Source of the DNA: Chloroflexota bacterium
GTDB taxonomy: Bacteria > Chloroflexota > Anaerolineae > Anaerolineales > Villigracilaceae
Assembly: GCA_016866215.1 (NCBI GenBank)
Contig: VGNE01000022.1
Span: 1 to 57,849 of the forward strand
Reading direction: 5' to 3'
DNA length: 57,849 nucleotides
In this document: in pieces, positions 22,919 to 30,432 of the stretch
How the letters are laid out: every line of letters begins with the position of its first letter
Numbering within the stretch: the stretch's first letter is position 1
Made by a program: the position numbers and the translations under genes
Notes under the pieces: model-generated
The model's input: only the letters and a program-made list of their open reading frames with translations
What the model was told of the DNA's origin: nothing
Database searches by the model: none

Positions 22919-23224
22919 TTACGCCGCTGCCGACTTGACCTGCACAACATCCCAAATTAAATCCGGGTGTATTGCTGCAACTTGCAGCAATACACGCGCG
23001 GCTCCTTCGGGTTCGCGGCGTCCCTGCTCCCAATTTTGTAGTGTTTTAACGCTAATTCCCATCAATGCCGCGAATTCAGTTTGTGTAAGCTTATAATTTT
23101 TGCGTATCTTTTTGACATTCGGCGTCTTGATCACAAATGTGCGGGATGGTTTTTCCTTGCCGCGCAGGATTCTACCGCCTTCGCGGACGCTGGCAACCAA
23201 TTCATTGAACAATTCATCTTTCAT
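22919..23224 (-). CDS. Antitoxin, HigA/NadS-like helix-turn-helix protein
   Basis: This 101-residue protein has an XRE-type helix-turn-helix (about 45-75) with KLTQTEFAALMGISVKTLQN, followed by WEQGRREPEG. The typical C-terminal extension of HigA2/NadS antitoxins (LLQVAAIHPDLIWDVV) closes it. It overlaps the upstream toxin gene by 4 nt (ATGA-type), so the two are co-translated. It likely represses the promoter at 23549-23577, which contains a perfect palindrome. Confidence 0.85.
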   Translation of the reverse strand: MKDELFNELVASVREGGRILRGKEKPSRTFVIKTPNVKKIRKNYKLTQTEFAALMGISVKTLQNWEQGRREPEGAARVLLQVAAIHPDLIWDVVQVKSAAA

Positions 23225-23538
23225 TTGAACTCCTTTTCCACGATCTCACGCAACACCTTAAGTTGAAGAGGTGTCAGATCGTCCTTTTCATTTTTCGGAT
23301 ACATGAAGAGCATTAGGATTTGATCCTGCGCAACGACCCAGTAATAAACGGCTCTTACGCCGCCGCGTTTTCCTCTTCCGCTCATTGACCAGCGCATCTT
23401 TCTCAAACCACCGCCATGAGGAATGACAGCGCTTGTGCCTGGATGAGCTGATAACGCGACCTGTAATTGGCTGTATTCATCATCCGTGAGCAGGGATGTG
23501 ACCTGACGGGTAAAGATGCTGGTTTCAATGAACTGCAT
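23221..23538 (-). CDS. Toxin, RelE/HigB-like
   Basis: The 105-residue protein begins MQFIETSIFTRQVTSLLTDD. It contains GGGLRKMRWSMSGRGKRGGVR and YYWVVAQDQILMLFMYPKNEKDDLT, the core of RelE-superfamily mRNA interferases. These are usually encoded with NadS/HigA2 antitoxins in this toxin-first order. The start at 23538 gives the family N-terminus. The expected transcript start is only about 4 nt upstream, so the mRNA is almost leaderless. The pair is inserted between the YdeI-like gene and pyrD. Confidence 0.85.
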   Translation of the reverse strand: MQFIETSIFTRQVTSLLTDDEYSQLQVALSAHPGTSAVIPHGGGLRKMRWSMSGRGKRGGVRAVYYWVVAQDQILMLFMYPKNEKDDLTPLQLKVLREIVEKEFK

Positions 23539-23548
23539 AGATAAAGTA

Positions 23549-23577
23549 AATATACGCCATTGGCGTACTTTCGTCAA
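23549..23577 (-). promoter_or_regulatory. Toxin-antitoxin promoter with palindromic operator
   Basis: On the minus strand TTGACG (23577-23572) and TATATT (23554-23549) are 17 bp apart. TACGCCA-T-TGGCGTA (23553-23567), a perfect 7-bp-arm palindrome, lies between them. This is the expected place for antitoxin autorepression. Confidence 0.75.
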
Positions 23578-23647
23578 GGGATTGTGCTTTGCCCGTGATA
23601 GAATTCGACAAGAGGTATTTTGTGAAGAAGGGTAAAAAGGCGCGTTA

Positions 23648-24727
23648 GTGTATCCATTCCTTCGTTCGTTTCTCTTTCGTTTTGAACCTGAGCGCGCCCA
23701 TGCGCTTACGCTTCACGCATTACGTATTACGGGGAAATTCGCTCCTTTGCGCTGGCTCGTCGCGCAGCAATTCAAAGCCCCGTCCAAACCTGTCGAGGCG
23801 TTTGGATTGAAATTTAAAAATCCAGTTGGGCTCGCCGCGGGCTATGATAAGGATGGCATCGCCATTCGCGGACTCTCGGCTCTGGGTTTTGGTCACGTGG
23901 AAATTGGAACGGTCACACCCAAACCTCAGCCAGGGAATCCATCTCCGCGCGTTTTTCGCCTTTTGGAAGATGAAGCGCTCGTCAACCGCATGGGATTTCC
24001 CTCGCGCGGCGCTGAGTTTGCGCAAATGCAATTGAACCCAAACCTGCGCATGAATTGGATCGAACAGGCTGCAGGGTTTTCACCGCGAAAGAGGCAAGTC
24101 GGTCAACGGAAATGGAATACGATCCTCGGTGTAAACCTCGGCAAGAACAAAGATACGCCGAATGAAGAAGCCGCGCTTGATTATCTTGCCCTGTTGCAAA
24201 ACTTTGCAGGTTGCGCCGATTACTTGGCCATCAACGTCAGTTCGCCCAATACAGTCGGGCTTCGTAATTTGCAGGGACGTGAAGCGCTCGAAGGTTTGCT
24301 TGTACAATTGAATCAACAACGCTTGATTGGACAAATGGAATATAAAAAACATCTGCCGATCCTCGTTAAACTTGCGCCAGACCTGGGTGAATCAGAACTT
24401 GATGATGCCATTGAAGCCATCCTGCGCGCAGGCATGGATGGAATCATTGTTACGAATACAACTCTTGCGCGCGAGGGGTTGAGATCGAATCTAAAGGGAG
24501 AATCAGGCGGGTTGAGCGGCAGTCCGCTCAAGGTTAAGAGTGAGGCGGTTCTTCGTCAAACGGTGAGGCGCGTGAATGGAGAAATCCCGATTGTGAGCGT
24601 GGGCGGCATCATGAGTCCCGACGACGCAAAACGCCGCCTCGATTGCGGGGCGGCGCTGGTGCAGTTGTATACGGGCATGGTCTATCGCGGGCCGGGTTTG
24701 GTGAAAGAGATATTAAGTTTTATATAG
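23648..24727 (+). CDS. pyrD: Dihydroorotate dehydrogenase (quinone), class 2
   Basis: PyrD oxidises dihydroorotate to orotate and passes electrons to quinone. The 359-residue protein starts at GTG with MYPFLRSFLFRFEPERAHAL, the amphipathic membrane-binding N-terminus of class 2 enzymes. It has the FMN-site motifs KFKNPVGLAAGYDKDG, GFGHVEIGTVTPKPQPGNP, NVSSPNTVGLRNLQG with the catalytic Ser, IIVTNTT and VGGIMSPDDAKRRL. About 15 extra residues (around RKRQVGQRKWN) occur before GVNLGKNKDTP compared with typical members. A second copy of the last 27 codons is fused to another gene remnant at 36571-36717. Confidence 0.94.
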   Translation: MYPFLRSFLFRFEPERAHALTLHALRITGKFAPLRWLVAQQFKAPSKPVEAFGLKFKNPVGLAAGYDKDGIAIRGLSALGFGHVEIGTVTPKPQPGNPSPRVFRLLEDEALVNRMGFPSRGAEFAQMQLNPNLRMNWIEQAAGFSPRKRQVGQRKWNTILGVNLGKNKDTPNEEAALDYLALLQNFAGCADYLAINVSSPNTVGLRNLQGREALEGLLVQLNQQRLIGQMEYKKHLPILVKLAPDLGESELDDAIEAILRAGMDGIIVTNTTLAREGLRSNLKGESGGLSGSPLKVKSEAVLRQTVRRVNGEIPIVSVGGIMSPDDAKRRLDCGAALVQLYTGMVYRGPGLVKEILSFI

Positions 24728-24819
24728 CATGGTGAACAAGTTGTGCAAGAGGCTGAAATAGGAGGTGGCGGATAAAGTGATGGAGAAAAGGTGCTGACTA
24801 TCCTAAAGCGGAGGCGCAT

Positions 24820-26781
24820 TTACTCGTCAACCACTTCCACTAATACCGCTTGGACAACAGTTCGCCAGCGATAGAACCCAGTGGATTCGTTGTAATCCTT
24901 GCAGGTAATGAGCGTTATCCAGCTATAGTCTTTGTTGTCCAAAATGGAAGAATCATTCGGGTCAACCCTTTCGTTCTTGTAGCGTACACTATAGATATAT
25001 TGTTTTCCCCAGGCATGGATGATGATCTTATCATCCCATGACAGCTTACCCAGATCCACGAATGGCCCCGGGCTGCCATCCGCGAGATAAACGTGTCCAG
25101 TGATCGCCGTATTACCGGGTTGGGTGGGGAATGTCGTTCCCGACAAATACCCCACTTCGTTTGCGCCCAGCCAATCCAAATTCCAGCTGTTTCCGTCTTT
25201 TGGCACCCCAGTAATGGAGAGCAGCTTGCCAAGTTTTGGAATTTCCAAAGTCAACTGATCGTACGATTGATATTCAAGTCGAGCAGGCTGCTCCGGTACG
25301 TTGGTCTTGACGCGCGGGGCGAAACCGGTTGATGGTAACGCTCCCGTAGAAATTTGCCACAGCTCCGTACCTGTGCGTCCGTCATTCGCAGTGAAGTAGA
25401 TCGTCCAGCCACTGCGGATGGAATTCGAAATGGAACCAACGTAACCCCCGCTGGTGAACTCGGGGGTGGAGCCCCTACTTCCCGTGCGAATATCCTTGAG
25501 CAGGAAAGTCTTGTAATGGGGGAATTCGGAATACCACACTTCCTCGCCGTGTATGCCATCATTAGCCGTAAAGAAGAGGGTTGTACCCATCACACCCAGG
25601 GGTTTGGGATTGGCATTCCTTTTTCCTGGATTAATATCAGATACTTGATAGGCATATTCGTAGGGAGGTTCCGTCTTCCATAACTCAACGCCTGTTTTGC
25701 CATCGTCGGCACTGAAGAACATCTCCCAGCCGACGCTGCCAATGGCGGCCGGGTTAGAATCCTTTTTTTTGTCGTTGATGTCAGCAAGTAAATAAGCGCC
25801 GTGTTGCATATCGTAACGCCACAATTCATTTCCATATTTGTTTGTTTTGGCCGGGAAGAAAATCACGGAGTCTCCCAACCGGTTAGACCATCCCGGATCC
25901 GATCCGTCACTCCCCGGTTCGATGTCTTTGATCATCTTCGTGGTGGTTTTGCTTCCATAACTCTGCCAGAGTTCTTGTTCATGCACGCCGTCGTTTGCGC
26001 TGAATATTAACATGTCGCCAAGCATATTGAAACTGGAAGGTTCCGAGCTATTCACGCCATCATAGATGTCCTTGATCATGGTTGTGCCGTTGATTGTGCC
26101 GTCGCTGCGCCAGGGTTCTCGGCCGTGGCGTCCATCATCAGCGGTAAAATATAGAATATCGTAATACCCGTACAGGTATTCCGGGTTTGAGTCACCCAAT
26201 GGGTTGATATTCTTCACAAGTTGGGATTTTCCCGTTTCAGGAAAATAGGCATATAGCTCTCTGCCATCCAAAGAAACAGCGTTGAAATACAGCGTGGAAC
26301 CGACAATCTGTAGCCACCTTGGATCGGATCCAGATGGGTAATTCCCCAGGTCTACAACCATTCTGGCGGTACCGGCGACAGTATTATATTTCCAGAGTTG
26401 ACGTCCATGAGTCGCGTCAGTAGCGGCGAAGTAGATATCATTCCCGTAGACAGTCAGCCATTCCGGTTTTGAGCCTGCGCTGCCGGCATTGATATCGCGC
26501 ACCTGCATCGCTTCGCGCGTAAGGTGAGAGTATTTCCAAAGCTCGGCGCCACTCTCTTTTGTCTTGGCCTGGAAATAAAGCGCTTCGTTTTTGATGGTGA
26601 ACCAGGCAGGGTCTGAATCATCAGCCCCTGCGGCGATATCCGCGACCTGCTCAACGTAATACGGTGCCCCATAAGCGTTGGCTTTGGCCTGTGCAGAGGG
26701 GCTGCTGCCCATGTTCATAAGGAATAAAAGAGCGATCCCTGGTAGAGCCAGTATTTTCAATACGCGCGGTATATTTCTCAA
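24820..26781 (-). CDS. Beta-propeller (ELWxxDGT) repeat protein fused to a sortase
   Basis: This 653-residue secreted protein starts at TTG, preceded by AAGGAG at 8 nt. A signal peptide (about 1-31) is followed by some nine repeats of about 50 residues (about 40-500). These have the ELWK/ELWR...DI.(A/P)G..GS.P pattern of hyalin-like ELWxxDGT propellers. At about 503 comes LPSTGF, an LPxTG-type sorting motif. The C-terminal 130 residues form a sortase domain with TAITGHVY (catalytic His), TLITCKDY (catalytic Cys) and RWRTVVQAV (Arg). Sortases attach or process surface proteins; carrying its own sorting signal suggests self-anchoring or processing. It lies just downstream of the kinase receptor remnant. 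Confidence 0.85.
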   Translation of the reverse strand: MRNIPRVLKILALPGIALLFLMNMGSSPSAQAKANAYGAPYYVEQVADIAAGADDSDPAWFTIKNEALYFQAKTKESGAELWKYSHLTREAMQVRDINAGSAGSKPEWLTVYGNDIYFAATDATHGRQLWKYNTVAGTARMVVDLGNYPSGSDPRWLQIVGSTLYFNAVSLDGRELYAYFPETGKSQLVKNINPLGDSNPEYLYGYYDILYFTADDGRHGREPWRSDGTINGTTMIKDIYDGVNSSEPSSFNMLGDMLIFSANDGVHEQELWQSYGSKTTTKMIKDIEPGSDGSDPGWSNRLGDSVIFFPAKTNKYGNELWRYDMQHGAYLLADINDKKKDSNPAAIGSVGWEMFFSADDGKTGVELWKTEPPYEYAYQVSDINPGKRNANPKPLGVMGTTLFFTANDGIHGEEVWYSEFPHYKTFLLKDIRTGSRGSTPEFTSGGYVGSISNSIRSGWTIYFTANDGRTGTELWQISTGALPSTGFAPRVKTNVPEQPARLEYQSYDQLTLEIPKLGKLLSITGVPKDGNSWNLDWLGANEVGYLSGTTFPTQPGNTAITGHVYLADGSPGPFVDLGKLSWDDKIIIHAWGKQYIYSVRYKNERVDPNDSSILDNKDYSWITLITCKDYNESTGFYRWRTVVQAVLVEVVDE

Positions 26782-26793
26782 TGCTGAGACTCC

Positions 26794-27097
26794 TTATGGA
26801 ACAGAGCAGATGAGGAGATCATCATACCAGATCGTCCCCGCCAGATTTTCCAGCCCGATGTTGCCGGGGCGGAGCGGACTGGCATCTTCATAGGATACCA
26901 TCATCTTGCCGTCCAGCGCAACTTCGATAACCCCCTGCGCTCGGCGATCTGGTAGCGGATGTTGAAAACTTGGCCGATCATGGATACTCTATGTTGGGTG
27001 CGCTGTCTGTCACCGAATGGGGAAATCCGCTCCGCGTAAACGAATTTGCGCTGTCTGTGCCATTCGTTTATTCGTTGCCATACGTTGACAACAACTT
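26794..27097 (-). pseudogene. Out-of-frame C-terminal continuation of the receptor kinase gene
   Basis: Past the stop at 27098, a -1 shift restores VEVVVNVWQRINEW, the expected end of a periplasmic ligand-binding domain. A second single-base loss near 26931-26945, beside a run of five Cs on the plus strand, leads to GVIEVALDGKMMVSYEDASP and then NIGLENLAGTIWYDDLLIC, a LamG-like domain end. The stop is at 26794, just before the sortase gene's ribosome binding site. The segment is either recently decayed or carries assembly indels. Confidence 0.7.
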
Positions 27098-30000
27098 CTA
27101 CGGCGTCCGATCTCCATTCGCATCAAAAGTGATCTTTCCCGAAACGCCGTCATAGCCCGACGTGCTTCGCACGGCTTGCGCCAGTGCCTGACGCGGAATC
27201 ACCAACTGGCCTTTTTCGTCCACCACTGCAACCGATTCGATAGCCTTCAACAATATTGTTGCCGCGTCGTAGGCTTCGGCAGCGAATGGCTGGCAGCATT
27301 CGCGCCCGACTGCCGCTTTGAATTTCGCCGCAAACGATTGATACTCTGGTGACGACGGATCGGCAACGGGATTGTCGCTGGGGTTGACGTCAATCGTAAG
27401 TCCGAGCCGGTTGAATGTCTGCGAGCCTTGCTGCGAAAGTTCGCTACGGGTGGCCGAAGGCGAGATGAAGACGATGTGACCGACATCGAACAGCGGCATG
27501 GCCGCCGTGAGCGCCGAGGAGCAAGTTGTGCCGACGACTGCCGCCAGTGAGTCGGTCTTCAGCAATTCTTTCGCGGCGGCCTGCCCGCCCTCCGCAGTGC
27601 ATTTGTCATCCGCCGAAACCGGTTCGATTGGGAAACCGGCCACGTCACCAGTTTCGGAAATTGCCAACTGCGCCGCGTCCCGCTGATCCTGTCCCATCGA
27701 CGCCAGATCGCCCGTGAGCGAACTGGCAACGCCGATCAGAATCGAGTCGCCTGGCGCGATGACAACCGTTCCCCACGGATCGGCCAGTGCGGCAGCAAGC
27801 GCTTCCGGACTGCCCGGCGCGGCGGTGGGGGCTTGCGTCCCGCCCGCAATGATCTCATTCACGCGGAAGTTGTCTATCGCCAGTCCGACTTTGTTATCTA
27901 AGTCCAGTGTGACGCCGCCGTCGAGGTGCGGCGACTCGGAGTCGGTGTAGTCGAAGTATTGCTCACCGTCGATCAGCAGTCGCACGCGGTTACCAATGGC
28001 GATGACCTGAGCCGTGTGCCAACCCTCCGCGCTGATGTTGCGATCACTCTGCGCCACCTGCTCCTGCATTTGCGTTTCACAGCTTTCATCGCGGAGTTCG
28101 ACGATATCGGTCGTGATGAGAGCGACGTAATTGTCCATCGCCTGCACCGTCGGCGGGCAATCGGTGGCGCGGAATCGCAGATAGAAGTAGTAGGCGTTGT
28201 GCTCGTCGGGTTTGAGGAACTTGAAGTCGAACTGAACGGCATAGTCGGTCCAGCCATCGGCCTTCAGGCCGACGAATGCGGTTGACTCCGAGGTGTCGCT
28301 CAAAAGCACGGTGCGTCCGTCCATAGTTGTGGTCTCCCACCTTCGCGGCTGGAAATCCCAGCGCATGGAAGGCTCGCCATCGAAATCGTCCTGGAACAGG
28401 ATCGAGCCCAGCGTACCCTCGGTAATCATTGGTATGGGAACGCTCGTTGCCGACCCTCCGCCGAAAGTAGGCAGTTTATAAGGTGAGCCCGGACACCAGG
28501 GTGGCTGCGGCCACGGCCCCACAGGCGGGCAGATATCGAAGATGCCCATCACGACCACCCCAAGGAGACACACCCCAAGGAATCCGAGAATCACGTTTAG
28601 TGCCTTTTTTGCTATGGGCGGTTTCACGGGGGACAGGCGCTCAGGCTTGATTTTCTTCGGCCGGACCTCCTCGACAACTTCCTCTTCCTTGATTGCCATA
28701 GCCAGCCGATTCAATACGCGTTCCATGGCTGTGGCCATTTCCCCGGTCGTTTGGTAGCGGTCATCTGCATCCTTGGCGGTGGACTTGAGGATGATATTCT
28801 CCACTTCTGCCGGGATGTTCGGGTTCAACTGGCGCGGCATCGGCATTGGGGCAGTCATGTGCTTGATGACGATGGCCATCGGCGTGTCAGCGCGGAAAGG
28901 TACGTCCCCGGTCACCAATTCGTACAACATGATGCCCAGCGAGTAGATATCGGTGCGCGCATCCACCTGGTCGCCGCATCCCTGTTCGGGTGACATATAC
29001 ATCGGCGTCCCCAGTCCCACTCCCGTACCGGTCAGTCTCATAGAGGATTCAGCCATCTGCGCCAGTCCAAAATCAGCCAGCATTGGCCAGTTGCCCTCCG
29101 CCATCAGGACATTGCTCGGTTTGATATCCCGGTGGACAATCCCGCGTCCGTGTGCATATCCCAGGGCGCGGGCGATGGGCAGCAGCAAGCGCAGCGCTTC
29201 TTCGGGGCTGTGCGTTTGACCGCGTTCGTGCTTGAGCGTGCCACCCTCGACGAACTGCATTACCAGGTAGGTAATCCCGCTTTGCTCACCATAACTGTAG
29301 ATTGGAATGATGTTGGGGTGGTTCAACTGGGCGATAGCCTTAGCCTCGCGGCGGAAACGCTGGGTGAAGTTGGGATCGCTGGCGAAGAACTGCGGCAGCA
29401 CCTTGACCGCCACGTAGCGGTCGAGGGCAGCTTCGTAACCTTTGTAAACCGTTGCCATGCCTCCTTGGCCTAATCGCTCCACTAGGCGGTACGCGCCCAG
29501 CGTCTGCCCAACCAGCGAGTCCTCCATCCCGATCATTGTGGCCTGGGCGCCTTCCGCCATCCCGCGCTGAACCTCTGTAACCCGGTTCAGGAATTCGGCC
29601 GCGCTCTGGATGCGCTTGGCAGGAACGGGATGCAGGCACTTGGCGACCAGTTCATCCCATTCGGGCGGGATACCCAAGCGCTGTCGGCTGGGCAGCAAGT
29701 CTGTGATCAACGAGCGATCAGATGCAATGGCATTTGCATCCAGTTCCTTGCCGGTCAAGATCTGGAACAGCAAAGCGCCCAGCGAGTAGAAATCAGTCCT
29801 GGGGTCGGCTTTCTCGCCGCGCAGTAATTCGGGGGCGTGATAAGGCTGTGCCTTGGCTTTACCTTCGGCCAGCAGTTCGCCAATGTTCAAGCCCTGCGCC
29901 ATACCCAGATTGGTCACACGAACAACACTGTCGCTGGAAAGCAGAATCTCTCCCGGGTCGAAGACTACCTGGAAAACACCAGCTTGATGGATCGCCTCCA

Positions 30001-30361
30001 CATATTCCCCTAACTGCCGGGCGATATCGAAGGCAATATCCAATTGGAGACCGTTCCCTCCCGTCACCAGGTTAGCCAGTGACTGGCCCTCGATGCCTGC
30101 GCGGACGATGACAGCCTGCCCCTCCACCTCGCCATAATCAAGGATAGGAACAGTGTGGGGCGACTCGATCTTAGTGATTGCCTTTGCCAGCGATTCGAAT
30201 CGCTCCAGGAAATCCAGAGCAGCGACCATGTTTGGTTTGATGGCGGTGACGTTCACGGTCAGGCCGGTTTGGGTATCTTTGCCATTGTAGGTAAGGAAAA
30301 GATCATTTTCTCCGGCTTGTTCTGAAACAAGGAATTTTTCCAGGACGGTTTTATTTAGCAT
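27098..30361 (-). CDS. Pseudokinase-kinase receptor with extracellular ligand-binding region
   Basis: The 1087-residue protein has several parts. A degenerate kinase-like domain (about 1-270) lacks the glycine loop, the HRD motif (QVVFDPGEILL) and DFG (TNLGMA), but keeps YHAPE. An apparently active Ser/Thr kinase (about 285-560) has GQGGMATVYKG, VAVKVL, HRDIKPSNVL, DFGLA and TPMYMSPEQ. A membrane helix (about 590-612) is followed by an extracellular LamG-like domain (about 650-830) and a type 1 periplasmic-binding-protein domain (about 850-1085: ILIGVASSLTGDLASMGQDQ). It probably senses a small molecule outside the cell. The stop appears premature (see 26794-27097). Confidence 0.85.
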   Translation of the reverse strand: MLNKTVLEKFLVSEQAGENDLFLTYNGKDTQTGLTVNVTAIKPNMVAALDFLERFESLAKAITKIESPHTVPILDYGEVEGQAVIVRAGIEGQSLANLVTGGNGLQLDIAFDIARQLGEYVEAIHQAGVFQVVFDPGEILLSSDSVVRVTNLGMAQGLNIGELLAEGKAKAQPYHAPELLRGEKADPRTDFYSLGALLFQILTGKELDANAIASDRSLITDLLPSRQRLGIPPEWDELVAKCLHPVPAKRIQSAAEFLNRVTEVQRGMAEGAQATMIGMEDSLVGQTLGAYRLVERLGQGGMATVYKGYEAALDRYVAVKVLPQFFASDPNFTQRFRREAKAIAQLNHPNIIPIYSYGEQSGITYLVMQFVEGGTLKHERGQTHSPEEALRLLLPIARALGYAHGRGIVHRDIKPSNVLMAEGNWPMLADFGLAQMAESSMRLTGTGVGLGTPMYMSPEQGCGDQVDARTDIYSLGIMLYELVTGDVPFRADTPMAIVIKHMTAPMPMPRQLNPNIPAEVENIILKSTAKDADDRYQTTGEMATAMERVLNRLAMAIKEEEVVEEVRPKKIKPERLSPVKPPIAKKALNVILGFLGVCLLGVVVMGIFDICPPVGPWPQPPWCPGSPYKLPTFGGGSATSVPIPMITEGTLGSILFQDDFDGEPSMRWDFQPRRWETTTMDGRTVLLSDTSESTAFVGLKADGWTDYAVQFDFKFLKPDEHNAYYFYLRFRATDCPPTVQAMDNYVALITTDIVELRDESCETQMQEQVAQSDRNISAEGWHTAQVIAIGNRVRLLIDGEQYFDYTDSESPHLDGGVTLDLDNKVGLAIDNFRVNEIIAGGTQAPTAAPGSPEALAAALADPWGTVVIAPGDSILIGVASSLTGDLASMGQDQRDAAQLAISETGDVAGFPIEPVSADDKCTAEGGQAAAKELLKTDSLAAVVGTTCSSALTAAMPLFDVGHIVFISPSATRSELSQQGSQTFNRLGLTIDVNPSDNPVADPSSPEYQSFAAKFKAAVGRECCQPFAAEAYDAATILLKAIESVAVVDEKGQLVIPRQALAQAVRSTSGYDGVSGKITFDANGDRTP

Positions 30362-30432
30362 AATTATTCCTTTGTGAGTTCAATTACGATTATTTTATAA
30401 CTTTTTTCTAGCGCCCATTGATCTACCTCGGA

